Made by a program: the position numbers and the translations under genes
In this document: piece by piece, positions 28,284 to 37,222 of the stretch
Position numbering within the stretch: the first letter of the stretch is position 1
Layout of the letters: each line of letters begins with the position of its first letter
The notes under the pieces: model-generated
What the model was told of the DNA's origin: nothing
Seen by the model: only the letters and a program-made list of their open reading frames with translations
Database searches by the model: none
Source of the DNA: Brevibacterium sp. S22
GTDB taxonomy: Bacteria > Actinomycetota > Actinomycetes > Actinomycetales > Brevibacteriaceae
Assembly (NCBI RefSeq): GCF_004745485.1
Contig: NZ_RHFG01000005.1
Span: 1 to 64,000, forward strand
Reading direction: 5' to 3'
DNA length: 64,000 nt

Positions 28284-29447
28284 ATGAGTCCCAGAGCCCG
28301 CAGCACCTCCGTCGCCGCCTTCGCCGCGGCAGGCGCACTGGTGCTGACCGGCTGCTCGGTCGCCGCCCCCGAAGCCTTCGAGGAGGAGCGACTGGGCTGC
28401 CTCGTCTCAGCTCCGGCCGGATTCGACGATCACTCCGCCGGTGCGCTGACTCTGGAGGAGGCGGAACTGGCCCGCGGAGCAGGGGTCTTCTCCGGCACCT
28501 CGAGTCAGCGCGTCTCGAGCGGGTCGGCCACCTCGGCGGCATTGGAACGGATGCACAGACACGACTGCGCACTGACCACGGTCATCGGACCCGGCGGAGC
28601 CGACGAACTCGCCGACTTCGCCGCAGCTCACCCCGACGATCTGTTCCTCGGGGTCTCCAGCGGCACCGATGAGCTGCCGAAGAACGTGCTGAGCATGAAT
28701 TTCGACCTCGTGCCGCCGGCGTTCATCGCCGGCTACACCGCGGCCACCGCCTCGGAGACGGGGAAGGTCGGGGTCGTCGTCTCGCACGGATTCCCGCAGT
28801 CCTCAGGTGTCCTGAGCGCCTTCGACGCCGGCGTCGATCTGTACAACAAGGAGAAGGACGAGGACCAGCCGGAGGCGGAGTCCTACCGTCCCTCGGAGGG
28901 GGCCGCCTCAGCGGTGGGGTCGCCCCGGGCGATCGCCGATACCCGGGAGGCGGGGCAGGAGTACTTCGAGGGGTCCTTCGACGACGACGTCGACGTTCTC
29001 GTCCCGTTCGGTTCGGCCGCCGCAATGGGAGTGGTCACCTCGGCGGATGAGAAGCGGACGGATCTGACCACGGCCACGGAGGATCCGGAGGGCGACGAGG
29101 AGGGGCCGAGCCTGCCGAAGATCGTCTGGTACGGCACCGCGGGCGGATTCTCCAAGGCGATCGTGGCCACCGTGGAGCCGAACGTGCGCCGTGGACTGCG
29201 CACGATGTTCCCGGATTGGCCGCAGAGCAAGAACCCCGACGAGGTGGCCCCCGCGCCGCAGAGCGGGCCCGAGGAGATCGGCGACTTCCGCGTCGCCGAT
29301 CGCCACTACCGGGGCACCCTCGACAACGGCGGGGTGCGCATCGTCGCCGAGGACGGATTCCTCTCCCGCGTCTCCGACGCCGGGCGCGGAATCACGGACC
29401 TGCGGGAGCGGATCAAGAGCGGGGAGATCGACCCGGAGAAAGGATGA
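28284..29447 (+). CDS. BMP-family lipoprotein (putative nucleoside-binding protein)
   Basis: A 387-residue exported lipoprotein with lipobox LTGC (C25) after a short hydrophobic signal. The body has features of the basic membrane protein/PnrA-like periplasmic binding fold: the DLFLGVSSGTDELPKNVLS segment, FIAGYTAATASETGKVGVV, and VDVLVPFGSAAAMGV with later KAIVATVEPNV. Such proteins bind purine nucleosides for ABC uptake. Two acidic inserts (about 190-210 and 255-275) are unusual. The adjacent adenosine deaminase gene 32 bp downstream fits a nucleoside-salvage role, but no ABC transporter genes are nearby. Confidence 0.75.
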   Translation: MSPRARSTSVAAFAAAGALVLTGCSVAAPEAFEEERLGCLVSAPAGFDDHSAGALTLEEAELARGAGVFSGTSSQRVSSGSATSAALERMHRHDCALTTVIGPGGADELADFAAAHPDDLFLGVSSGTDELPKNVLSMNFDLVPPAFIAGYTAATASETGKVGVVVSHGFPQSSGVLSAFDAGVDLYNKEKDEDQPEAESYRPSEGAASAVGSPRAIADTREAGQEYFEGSFDDDVDVLVPFGSAAAMGVVTSADEKRTDLTTATEDPEGDEEGPSLPKIVWYGTAGGFSKAIVATVEPNVRRGLRTMFPDWPQSKNPDEVAPAPQSGPEEIGDFRVADRHYRGTLDNGGVRIVAEDGFLSRVSDAGRGITDLRERIKSGEIDPEKG

Positions 29448-29467
29448 GGGGCTCACGCGTCATCGGA

Positions 29468-29479
29468 TAAGCTGAGACG
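29468..29479 (+). promoter_or_regulatory. -10 element of a leaderless add promoter
   Basis: TAAGCT at 29468-29473 is followed by six bases and the GTG at 29480, pointing to a leaderless transcript independent of the upstream gene. Confidence 0.55.
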
Positions 29480-30586
29480 GTGATGAATGTACCCGCCGGC
29501 GTCGCATCGGACGACCCCATCCTGCAGCTGCCCAAAGTCTCCCTCCACGATCACCTCGACGGCGGTCTGCGCCCGTCGACGATGATCGAACTGGCCGACT
29601 CGATCGGCCACACCCTGCCCGCCAGCGATGCCGAATCGCTGCGGCGGTGGTTATCGGAGTCCGCGAACTCCGGTGACCTCGTCCGCTACCTCGAGACGTT
29701 CTCGCACACAGTCGCGGTCATGCAGAGCGCGGACAACCTGCGTCGTGTCGCCAAGGAATGGGTCCTCGACCAGGTGGCCGACGGAGTGTTCTACGCCGAA
29801 GCTCGGTGGGCACCCGAACAGCACCTCGAAGGCGGACTCGAACTCGACGCCGTCGTCGAAGCCGTCCAGGACGGTCTGGAGGCCGGTGTCTCCGAAGCCG
29901 CATCCGATGGCAAGTACATCCGCGTCGGACAGCTCATCACGGCCATGCGTCAGGCCGACAACTCGCTGGCGATCGCCGAACTGGCCATCCGCCACCGTGA
30001 GAAGGGCGCGGACTCCGGCGTCGTCGGCTTCGACATCGCCGGGCCCGAGAACGGCTTCCCGCCGTCGTCCCACCTCTCCGCCTTCAATGCCCTGCACCAG
30101 GCGTATGTGCCGGTGACGATCCACGCCGGCGAGGCTGCCGGCAAGGAATCCATCCACGAGGCGGTCACCATCTGCCACGCCCAGCGTCTGGGCCATGGTG
30201 CTCGCATCGTCGAGGACATGGACATCGTCGACGGTCAGGGTCAGCTCGGCAGCCTCGCCGCCTGGGTCCTGGATCAGCAGATCCCGCTCGAGCTGTGCCC
30301 GAGCTCCAACCTGCAGACCGACATCGGCGGCACCATCGCCGGCCACCCGATCACCGGCCTGAAGGACCTCGGCTTCGCGGTCACCATCAACCCGGACAAC
30401 CGGCTCATGTCAGGCACTTCGGTCTCACGTGAGATGCGTCTGCTCGTCGACGAGGCCGGCTGGAACCAGACCGACCTCGAATGGGCGACGGTCAATGCTG
30501 TGACCGCCGCCTTCCTGCCGCTGGATGTGCGTGAGCGCATGCTCGATGAGATCCTCATCCCCGGATTCGCCCGGGTGAACATTTGA
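29480..30586 (+). CDS. add: Adenosine deaminase
   Basis: A 368-residue amidohydrolase converting adenosine to inosine. Zinc ligands and catalytic residues are in LHDHLDGG (H23, H25), TIHAGEA, GHGARI and ELCPSSNLQT, and the metal aspartate in TINPDNRLMSGTS. The GTG start is six bases after a TANNNT hexamer. The stop overlaps the TTG start of the following membrane protein gene by four bases. Confidence 0.93.
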   Translation: MMNVPAGVASDDPILQLPKVSLHDHLDGGLRPSTMIELADSIGHTLPASDAESLRRWLSESANSGDLVRYLETFSHTVAVMQSADNLRRVAKEWVLDQVADGVFYAEARWAPEQHLEGGLELDAVVEAVQDGLEAGVSEAASDGKYIRVGQLITAMRQADNSLAIAELAIRHREKGADSGVVGFDIAGPENGFPPSSHLSAFNALHQAYVPVTIHAGEAAGKESIHEAVTICHAQRLGHGARIVEDMDIVDGQGQLGSLAAWVLDQQIPLELCPSSNLQTDIGGTIAGHPITGLKDLGFAVTINPDNRLMSGTSVSREMRLLVDEAGWNQTDLEWATVNAVTAAFLPLDVRERMLDEILIPGFARVNI

Positions 30587-31023
30587 GTTCACGCAATGGC
30601 CGGGCCGCCGCACCCGGTGCTTCACCGGATCCTGAGGGGCACGGCGTTCCGACCCCGCGGGTGATGCTGGTGCCCGTGACCGTCCTCGGCATGCAGGCGC
30701 TGGCCTTGGTCGGGGCGGCGGTGTCGTTCGTCATCACGGCGATCAGTGCAGGTCCGCTGGCGACCTCGCTGATCGGTCTGGCCGTCATGTTCCTCATCTT
30801 CGCGGCTGGTGTCGGTGCCGCGGCCAGAGGCGCCTGGCGTCTGCACCGGTGGGCGCGACCGGCGTCGATCGCCTTCGAGCTGCTCGTCATCGTCTTCGCC
30901 TTCAGCGTCATCGGCGGCTCCCTGTTGCTGGGGCTGGCCTGCCTGGTCACTGCCATCGCCGTGATCATGGGGTTCTTCCTGCCCGCTGTCGTCGACGCCT
31001 ACAACCGCGCCCTGACCGACTGA
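30583..31023 (+). CDS. Four-helix membrane protein of unknown function
   Basis: A 146-residue protein with four predicted membrane helices (about 27-50, 55-78, 94-110 and 112-132) after a short Pro/Gly-rich N-terminus. The TTG start overlaps the add stop (TTGA), so it is translated with adenosine deaminase. The 3' end overlaps the convergent FAD monooxygenase gene by 25 bp. I recognise no functional family. Confidence 0.7.
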   Translation: MSSRNGRAAAPGASPDPEGHGVPTPRVMLVPVTVLGMQALALVGAAVSFVITAISAGPLATSLIGLAVMFLIFAAGVGAAARGAWRLHRWARPASIAFELLVIVFAFSVIGGSLLLGLACLVTAIAVIMGFFLPAVVDAYNRALTD

Positions 31024-32366
31024 GGCGCCGGAGGCGACCACTTCTGCACGCTCGCGGCCTGAGCCGCAATGATTCTCGACGGAACCGCTGAGAAGACAGC
31101 ATTGCGCAGACGCGCCAGCAGCGGCGACTCGAGTTGGAACAGCTGCCCCATGAGGCGGGACTTCTGTGCGATCGACTGCGTCCGCGGCCGGCGCAGCGAG
31201 TCATAGCGGCCCAATGCCGCAGCGAGGTTTGGCGGTGCTGAGGCGCTTTTGCCCGGGTCCTGGTCCGGGGTCACACCGGCGCGTGGGCCCGCACCTGTGG
31301 CGGAGTCTTGCTCCACCGTTCGTCCGGGCCGACTCGTCCCAGATCCCGGAGACTTCCCAATCAGCGGGGTCAGCAGAACAGTGAGCGTGGCAGCGTCCTC
31401 GAGTGCCTGCCCGCCACCTTGGCCGAGGTTCGGCGTCATCGAATGTGCGGCATCGCCGAGGAGCACGACACGCCCACGATGGAATCGGGCCAACCGACGG
31501 GAGAGGTCGGAGATCGGAGTGCGGCGGACCTCCTCGGCGGGGGTGGCGGCGATGAGGTCGGCGATGGGGGAGTGCCAACCGGTGAACATCTGCTCGACGG
31601 TGGCCTTCTCATCGGCGAAGACAGCGTTCTGCGGCATGTTGGCCACCCCGAACCAGTAGACGCGGCCATCGGCGAGTGGGGCGATGCCGAAGCGGCGTCC
31701 GTGCCCGACCGATTCCCCGGCCTCACCGGCGAGATCCACCGGCACCGAGGTGATGCCCCGCCACGCGGAATACCCGGAGTACTGCGGTGCCGCCGGCTCA
31801 CCGTCGACGACGGTGCGGACCCGACTGTGCAGGCCGTCAGCACCGATGACAAGGTCGAAATTCTCCTCGGTGGACGGGGGCGCGCCGGAGTTCTTGGAGC
31901 CGGATGCGGAACCGGGCACCGGCGTCGAGGTGGTGCCGGTCGTGTCGACGGATTCGGAACCTGCGGTGATCGACAGTGTTCCGTCGGTGCCGGTCACTGT
32001 CACCGCGGAGCCGGTGCGCACCGTCTCCGGTGCGAGAGCGTCGAGGAGGATGCGGTGGAGATCGGCACGGTCGACGATGCGCAGCGCACCGACCGAATCG
32101 TTGGGCACCTGGGCGATCCAGCGTCCGTCGGCGCGCCGCTGACCTGCGGCGAAACCTTCGACACTGGGGTCGGTCACGGCATCGAACGCTTCGCGCAATC
32201 CCAGCGTCTCCAGAGCGGACAGACCATTGGCGAAGATCGACAGCCCCGAACCTCCCGCCCGCAGCGTGCGGGCACGCTCGAACACAGTCACGTCGGCACC
32301 GGCTCTCTGCAGGCCCACGGCCGTTGAGAGTCCGCCGATTCCAGCTCCGACTATCGCGATCTTCAC
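30999..32366 (-). CDS. FAD-dependent aromatic-hydroxylase-type monooxygenase
   Basis: A 455-residue group A flavin monooxygenase. The N-terminal dinucleotide site is IVGAGIGGLSTAVGL (4-18); DLVIGADGLHSRVR is the DG motif and VVLLGDAAHSMTPNLGQGG the GD motif. Two Ser/Thr/Pro/Gly-rich insertions (about 130-165 and 355-395) are not part of the family fold. The substrate is unknown; related enzymes act on salicylate, 6-hydroxynicotinate or urate. It is monocistronic, downstream of a lipoprotein gene with a hairpin between. Confidence 0.85.
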   Translation of the reverse strand: MKIAIVGAGIGGLSTAVGLQRAGADVTVFERARTLRAGGSGLSIFANGLSALETLGLREAFDAVTDPSVEGFAAGQRRADGRWIAQVPNDSVGALRIVDRADLHRILLDALAPETVRTGSAVTVTGTDGTLSITAGSESVDTTGTTSTPVPGSASGSKNSGAPPSTEENFDLVIGADGLHSRVRTVVDGEPAAPQYSGYSAWRGITSVPVDLAGEAGESVGHGRRFGIAPLADGRVYWFGVANMPQNAVFADEKATVEQMFTGWHSPIADLIAATPAEEVRRTPISDLSRRLARFHRGRVVLLGDAAHSMTPNLGQGGGQALEDAATLTVLLTPLIGKSPGSGTSRPGRTVEQDSATGAGPRAGVTPDQDPGKSASAPPNLAAALGRYDSLRRPRTQSIAQKSRLMGQLFQLESPLLARLRNAVFSAVPSRIIAAQAASVQKWSPPAPQSVRARL

Positions 32367-32483
32367 GATGCCATCGTCGCATGCAGGACGCCGGCGGGCG
32401 AGGGGGCTCGGAATCGCAGCTGAGCGGCACCTTGCACACGGGACCTGTCACAGGACGCTCAGGTGGTCAGAACGCTCACACTG

Positions 32484-32536
32484 GGTGGTCGAAATAGTCA
32501 CGTCCGCCACAGTTTTCTGTGACCATTTCGACCACC
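32484..32536 (-). terminator. Long hairpin after the lipoprotein gene
   Basis: GGTGGTCGAAATaGTCAC at 32484-32501 pairs with 32519-32536 (17 of 18 positions) around a 17-base loop, 33 bp past the lipoprotein stop. It is the probable terminator of that gene on the minus strand and is upstream of the monooxygenase. Confidence 0.65.
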
Positions 32537-32568
32537 GAGGCAACGGCAATCGGCAGTGCCGTGGTGAG

Positions 32569-33279
32569 CTACTGGAGGAACTCTCCGCAGGCTTCGGTGA
32601 GGAAGTCGCCGGCGACTCCGCCCTCTTCGCCGAGGCTGACGGCGGTCTTCTGGATGCCCCACCACACGCGCGGCGAGCCGCCCCACTGCTGGCGGAACTC
32701 CTCGCGACGGCCGGGATCCTCGGCGAGGTCGTCGGCGGCCAGACCGATGCGGTCCTGAGCGTCATCGGCGGTGCAGCGCTTCTCGTCGTCCGGACCCTTC
32801 GGATCGAGCTCGGGGATGTCTTTGTCATCGACGGTCTTGAGCGTGTAGGCGGAGTTGCCGATCTCCTCGACGTCGAAGGTGCCGTGGATGAGCAGGAATG
32901 GGGAGGCGCCGTCGTCGACGTTCTCAGAATCGACGGTGACGCTGACGCTGTCGGGGCTGTCGGCGGTCACGGTCATCTCGCCGGAATCGGGGACCTCTGG
33001 GTTGCCGGTGTGCACATAGACCTTGAGGTAGGCCTCGGTCTTCTTCTCGGCCGCCTCGGCGAGGCCCTGCCACAGCGGATCGGTGTCCTTCTCTCCGCCG
33101 GGGGAGGAGTCGACGATGGTGACATCGGGTGCGTCCTTCGGCGTCTCGATCGGAGTGACCTCCTCCTTGCTCACCGAAGGACGGGGCTGCGGGCGGGTCT
33201 CCTCGGGCGTCGACACGCACGCCGATGTCGTGGCCAGCAGAGCGGCGGCGGACAGCAGGGCAAGGGGACGAAGTCGCAT
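32569..33279 (-). CDS. Lipoprotein of unknown function
   Basis: A 236-residue exported lipoprotein: signal peptide with lipobox TTSAC (C21), a Pro/Glu/Lys-rich linker (about 25-60), then a globular part with a beta-rich segment EMTVTADSPDSVSVTVDSEN. The start ATG follows GAGG at normal spacing. I recognise no family. It is alone between a hairpin and the GNAT gene. Confidence 0.75.
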   Translation of the reverse strand: MRLRPLALLSAAALLATTSACVSTPEETRPQPRPSVSKEEVTPIETPKDAPDVTIVDSSPGGEKDTDPLWQGLAEAAEKKTEAYLKVYVHTGNPEVPDSGEMTVTADSPDSVSVTVDSENVDDGASPFLLIHGTFDVEEIGNSAYTLKTVDDKDIPELDPKGPDDEKRCTADDAQDRIGLAADDLAEDPGRREEFRQQWGGSPRVWWGIQKTAVSLGEEGGVAGDFLTEACGEFLQ

Positions 33280-33396
33280 GGTTCCTCGAGATGTCGTCAG
33301 GGTCCGAGTGATATCGCTCCCAGCCTAATGCGCGGGACCGCTCTCACTCCGGCGGACGCGCGGTGGAGGGTCGGAAAGCGACGGGAAGCGCGGTGC

Positions 33397-33447
33397 TGCG
33401 CCTCAGCTGCAGTCTGCCGGGAGCGATGGCTGCCTGCGCCTCAGCTG
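33397..33447. repeat. Direct repeat TGCGCCTCAGCTG
   Basis: Two perfect 13-base copies at 33397-33409 and 33435-33447 in the 185-bp gap between the lipoprotein and GNAT genes. Confidence 0.5.
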
Positions 33448-33464
33448 GGATGACCGTCGAAGCT

Positions 33465-34154
33465 TCAGCCGCGGCGGGCTGCGGAGATGAGGTCGCGCAG
33501 GCTCCGGCGCTGGGCACCTGAAGCATCGAAATTCGCTTCGTCGAGCCACGTTTCGTAGGCCGACCGCAGCACGGGCCACTCGGTGTCGATGATCGAGAAC
33601 CACGCGGTGTCGCGGTTGCGGCGCTTGTACACGAGGTGCTGGCGAAACACTCCTTCGAAGGTGAACCCGAAGCGTTCAGCTGCCCGCTTCGACGGCGCAT
33701 TCGCGTCATCGCACTTCCACTCGAAGCGGCGGTAGCCGTGGGTGAACGCGAATTCGGCGCAGAGGAAGAGCGCCTCGGTGGCCGCCCGGGTCCGCGACAG
33801 GGCAGGGCCCCACAGGACGTGTCCGATCTCGATGACGCCGTTGTCCGTGTCGATGCGCATGAGCGCCTGCCGGCCCACAGCGTCACCGGTGGACCGGTCG
33901 ACGACGGCGAAGAAGAGGGGATCGGGACTGGCGGTCGCCTCGGCGATCCAGGAATCGAAGTCCGCACGACCGGTCTGCGGGGCCTGCGGCAGGTAGCGGA
34001 ACCGCTCCTCGATCCCCTCGGGCGCGGAGACCGCGGCGAAGAGCGCATCACCGTGCGCGGCGGGGTCGAGCGGTTCCAGGTCGACGGAGCGACCATGGAT
34101 CGTCTCGCGCCGAGGCGGCTGTGCGCCCGCGTAGTCCGTGAGCTCATCGGTCAT
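33465..34154 (-). CDS. GNAT-family N-acetyltransferase (RimJ/RimL type)
   Basis: A 229-residue acetyltransferase of the RimJ/RimL-like group that uses acetyl-CoA. SVDLEPLDPAAHGDALFAAV near the N-terminus, DNGVIEIGHVLWGPALSRTRAATEA (acetyl-CoA region) and FEWKCDDANAPSKRAAERFGFTFEGVFRQHLVYKRR-type sequence near 150-185, given here in outline, match the family. GAGGAG precedes ATG 34154. It lies 106 bp downstream of the MarR-family gene in the same direction, so the pair may be an operon. Substrate unknown. Confidence 0.8.
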   Translation of the reverse strand: MTDELTDYAGAQPPRRETIHGRSVDLEPLDPAAHGDALFAAVSAPEGIEERFRYLPQAPQTGRADFDSWIAEATASPDPLFFAVVDRSTGDAVGRQALMRIDTDNGVIEIGHVLWGPALSRTRAATEALFLCAEFAFTHGYRRFEWKCDDANAPSKRAAERFGFTFEGVFRQHLVYKRRNRDTAWFSIIDTEWPVLRSAYETWLDEANFDASGAQRRSLRDLISAARRG

Positions 34155-34260
34155 GGTCGGCTCCTCGTCGTCGGGGTCGGCGGTGTGGGCATGTCGTCGG
34201 GGTTCGCCCGGTCGCGGGCGGTTTGAGGCCGGGGCGGTCGGGGCCGGGGGATCGGCGGGT

Positions 34261-34755
34261 TCACTCTTCGTCGCTGTCGAACCCGGTGGACAGTTCTCGC
34301 AGGAGTATGGCGAGCTTGCGGCTTCCGGCGGGGGTGAGGCCGCTGAGGATCTCGCGTTCCTTGACCAGCAGATCCGCCAGAGCGGAGTCGACGGTGGCAC
34401 GGCCGCTTTCGGTCAGCTGGACGAGGACCCCGCGTCGATCTCCGGGGTCGGGGCTGCGTTCGACCCAGCCGCGGGCGACGAGCCGGTCGATGCGATTGGT
34501 CATCGTGCCGCTGGTGACCAGCGTCTCCTGAAGGAGCGTCGACGGTGAGAGCTGATAGGGCTCACCGGCTCGGCGGAGGGCGGAGAGCACGTCGAAGGCC
34601 CACCCCTCGATGCCGTAGTCGGAGAAGCTCGACTTCCGTGCCAGGTCCAACTGTCTGGCCAGACGCGAGACGCGGGAGAGGATCTCCATCGGGGAGACGT
34701 CGAGATCCGGGCGTTCACGTCGCCAGGCTGCGACTATTCGATCCACTTCGTCCAT
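34261..34755 (-). CDS. MarR-family transcriptional regulator
   Basis: A 164-residue winged-helix regulator. The recognition region lies in QLSPSTLLQETLVTSGTMTNRIDRLVARGWVER (about 68-100, described in part) and the wing in PGDRRGVLVQLTESGR. A palindrome of MarR-operator type and a TANNNT -10 six bases before the ATG lie directly upstream, so autoregulation is likely. The downstream GNAT gene is a probable target. Confidence 0.88.
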   Translation of the reverse strand: MDEVDRIVAAWRRERPDLDVSPMEILSRVSRLARQLDLARKSSFSDYGIEGWAFDVLSALRRAGEPYQLSPSTLLQETLVTSGTMTNRIDRLVARGWVERSPDPGDRRGVLVQLTESGRATVDSALADLLVKEREILSGLTPAGSRKLAILLRELSTGFDSDEE

Positions 34756-34761
34756 GAATCG

Positions 34762-34788
34762 ATTTTACGTCCATATCAAGAATCTTGA
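34762..34788 (-). promoter_or_regulatory. MarR operator and leaderless -10 element
   Basis: TCAAGAATCTTGA at 34776-34788 is a palindrome with six-base arms and a one-base centre. On the minus strand TAAAAT (34767-34762) lies eight bases beyond it and six bases before ATG 34755. The operator would therefore cover the spacer and -35 region of a leaderless marR promoter. Confidence 0.6.
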
Positions 34789-34837
34789 CCACAAAGATAC
34801 TTTTTAACGAGAGATTCCTTACGCTCAGGGTCCATTT

Positions 34838-34916
34838 AACCTGCAGGTTTGGATGGACGGGTGCGTTTGGGAATATGGTTGTCCTTGGTTGTTGCATCCG
34901 TCAACGAACCTGCAGG
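34838..34916. promoter_or_regulatory. Paired AACCTGCAGG elements upstream of sucC
   Basis: AACCTGCAGGTT, a perfect 12-bp palindrome, is at 34838-34849 and AACCTGCAGG recurs at 34907-34916, 69 bp away, ending 36 bp before sucC. The pair lies where the sucCD promoter must be and could bind a TCA-cycle regulator; I cannot name the regulator. Confidence 0.4.
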
Positions 34917-34952
34917 GGCCAACCACCCGGCAGCAGAAACGAAGGAAAACAC

Positions 34953-36122
34953 GTGGATCTTTTCGAGTATCAAGCACGTGACCTGTTCGAGAAGCACGGA
35001 GTGCCCGTGCTCAAGGCCCAGGTCGCGACGACGCCAGAAGCAGCGAAGAAGGCAGCCGAAGATCTTGGCGGCGGAGTCGTCGTCGTCAAATCTCAGGTCA
35101 AGATCGGTGGCCGTGGAAAGGCCGGCGGCGTCAAGGTCGCCAAGAACCCCGACGAGGCCGAAGCGCGCGCTGAGGAAATCCTGGGACTCGACATCAAGGG
35201 CCACATCACCGAAAAGGTGATGATCGCCGAAGGTGCCGACATTGCTGAGGAGTACTACTTCTCCGTCCTCCTCGACCGGTCCAACCGCACCTATCTGGCC
35301 ATGTGCTCGAAGGAAGGCGGCATGGAGATCGAGCAGCTGGCCGTCGAACGTCCGGAAGCGCTCGCTAGGATCCCCGTCTCCGCCATCGACGGAATCAACG
35401 ATGCCAAGGCAGCAGAAATCGCCGAGGCGGCCGGCTTCGACGCCGACACCGCAGCGAAGGTCGCCCCCGTTCTGACCAGCCTGTGGACCGTCTTCGAAAA
35501 CGAAGACGCCACCCTCGTCGAGGTCAACCCGCTGGTCAAGACCGGAGCCGGCGACATCATTGCGCTGGACGGCAAGGTCTCCCTGGATGACAACGCCGAC
35601 TTCCGTCACAAGGAGCACGAGGAGCTGCGCGACATCAGCGCGGAGAACCCGCTCGAGCTCAAGGCCAAGAAGCTCGACCTCAACTACGTCAAGCTCGACG
35701 GTGAGGTCGGAATCATCGGCAACGGTGCAGGACTGGTCATGTCGACCCTCGACGTCGTCGCCTACGCCGGTGAGAACCACGACGGGGTCAAGCCCGCGAA
35801 CTTCCTCGACATCGGAGGCGGCGCCTCGGCCGAGGTCATGGCCAACGGACTCGACGTCATCCTCGGCGATGACCAGGTGAAGTCCGTGTTCGTCAACGTC
35901 TTCGGCGGAATCACCGCGTGTGACGCTGTGGCCGACGGCATCGTCAAGGCCCTCGAGATCCTTGGTGACCAGGCCACGAAGCCGCTGGTCGTCCGCCTCG
36001 ACGGCAACAACGTGGAAGAGGGACGCGCGATCCTCGAGAAGGCCGCGCACCCGCTCGTCACGCTCACTGACACGATGGACGGTGGAGCCGACAAGGCCGC
36101 CGAACTGGCTGCTGCCAAGTAA
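34953..36122 (+). CDS. sucC: Succinyl-CoA synthetase beta subunit
   Basis: A 389-residue ADP/GDP-forming succinyl-CoA ligase subunit. It starts [22 protein letters not shown], given in outline, with an ATP-grasp domain ([18 protein letters not shown] near 44-61) and the C-terminal CoA-ligase region including [17 protein letters not shown]. The GTG at 34953 was chosen because AAGGAAA precedes it and the family N-terminus begins there; the upstream in-frame extension is non-coding promoter sequence. sucD follows after 18 bp. Confidence 0.95.
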   Translation: MDLFEYQARDLFEKHGVPVLKAQVATTPEAAKKAAEDLGGGVVVVKSQVKIGGRGKAGGVKVAKNPDEAEARAEEILGLDIKGHITEKVMIAEGADIAEEYYFSVLLDRSNRTYLAMCSKEGGMEIEQLAVERPEALARIPVSAIDGINDAKAAEIAEAAGFDADTAAKVAPVLTSLWTVFENEDATLVEVNPLVKTGAGDIIALDGKVSLDDNADFRHKEHEELRDISAENPLELKAKKLDLNYVKLDGEVGIIGNGAGLVMSTLDVVAYAGENHDGVKPANFLDIGGGASAEVMANGLDVILGDDQVKSVFVNVFGGITACDAVADGIVKALEILGDQATKPLVVRLDGNNVEEGRAILEKAAHPLVTLTDTMDGGADKAAELAAAK

Positions 36123-36140
36123 GGAAAGGTCTTTACAACA

Positions 36141-37037
36141 ATGTCTATCTTCCTGAATTCCGATTCGAAGATCATCGTCCAGGGCATCACCGGCGGAGAG
36201 GGCTCGAAGCACACCGCCCGCATGCTCGCCGCCGGATCGAACGTCGTCGGCGGTGTCAACGCCCGCAAGGCCGGCACCACCGTGACGCACAACGATAAGG
36301 ACGCCAACGAGGTCGAGCTGCCCGTCTTCGCCTCCGTGGGCGAAGCCATGGAAGCCACCGGTGCCGACGTGTCAGTGGCCTTCGTGCCGCCGGCCTTCTC
36401 CAAGGACGCCGCGATCGAGGCCATCGACGCCAAGATCGGTCTGCTCGTCATCATCACCGAGGGCATCCCGGTCCAGGATGCCGCCGAGGTCTGGGCCCGT
36501 GCGCAGGCCGCCGACAATGCGACCCGCATCATCGGACCCAACTGCCCCGGCATCATCTCGCCCGACGCATCGCTGGCCGGCATCATCCCGGCCAACATCA
36601 CGAAGAAGGGCAAGCTTGGCCTCGTCTCGAAGTCCGGCACCCTGACCTACCAGATGATGTACGAGCTGCGTGACCTCGGCTTCTCCACTGCCATCGGCAT
36701 CGGCGGAGACCCGGTCATCGGCACCACGCACATCGATGCGCTCGAGGCGTTCGAGAACGATCCCGAGACCGAAGCCATCGTCATGATCGGCGAGATCGGC
36801 GGCGACGCCGAAGAGCGTGCCGCTGCCTACATCAAGGACAATGTGTCGAAGCCGGTCGTCGGCTACGTCGCAGGCTTCACCGCTCCCGAGGGCAAGACCA
36901 TGGGCCACGCCGGCGCCATCGTCTCCGGTTCCTCGGGAACCGCGGCCGCCAAGAAGGAAGCCCTCGAAGCTGCAGGCGTCAAGGTCGGCAAGACCCCGAC
37001 CGAGACCGCCGAGCTCATGCGCGGACTCCTCGCCTGA
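36141..37037 (+). CDS. sucD: Succinyl-CoA synthetase alpha subunit
   Basis: A 298-residue subunit with the CoA-binding Rossmann domain ([19 protein letters not shown] near 10-28) and the phosphorylated catalytic histidine in the C-terminal region [13 protein letters not shown]. Together with SucC it converts succinyl-CoA to succinate with substrate-level phosphorylation. It follows sucC closely, forming a two-gene operon closed by a long hairpin. Confidence 0.95.
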   Translation: MSIFLNSDSKIIVQGITGGEGSKHTARMLAAGSNVVGGVNARKAGTTVTHNDKDANEVELPVFASVGEAMEATGADVSVAFVPPAFSKDAAIEAIDAKIGLLVIITEGIPVQDAAEVWARAQAADNATRIIGPNCPGIISPDASLAGIIPANITKKGKLGLVSKSGTLTYQMMYELRDLGFSTAIGIGGDPVIGTTHIDALEAFENDPETEAIVMIGEIGGDAEERAAAYIKDNVSKPVVGYVAGFTAPEGKTMGHAGAIVSGSSGTAAAKKEALEAAGVKVGKTPTETAELMRGLLA

Positions 37038-37072
37038 GTCGAGCACTCCCGCAGGCAGCCTGTCTGCACGTC

Positions 37073-37136
37073 ACTGTCCCCTTGAAGTGCACACGTAGTG
37101 AATCTATGCACTGCGTATGCACTTCAAGGGGACAGT
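37073..37136 (+). terminator. Long-arm hairpin after sucCD
   Basis: ACTGTCCCCTTGAAGTGCA at 37073-37091 is perfectly complementary to 37118-37136 (19 bp) with a 26-base loop, 36 bp after the sucD stop. It is the likely terminator, although the loop is long and there is no U-run. Confidence 0.6.
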
Positions 37137-37210
37137 TGTCGTTTGGAAGCCCTGCAGGCAGGCATCGGAAGCGACGACTGACGGTGCTGTGTGCCGCTGT
37201 GGGGAGGGGA

Positions 37211-37222
37211 TAGTCTATGGAT
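37211..37222 (+). promoter_or_regulatory. -10 element of a leaderless promoter (threonine aldolase)
   Basis: TAGTCT at 37211-37216 is followed by six bases and GTG 37223. An ATG directly abutting the hexamer at 37217 would lie upstream of the expected transcription start, which favours the GTG. Confidence 0.5.

Noticed and set aside
34836-36290. 484-codon minus-strand frame opposite sucC
   Set aside because: Antisense to sucC with no conserved motifs.
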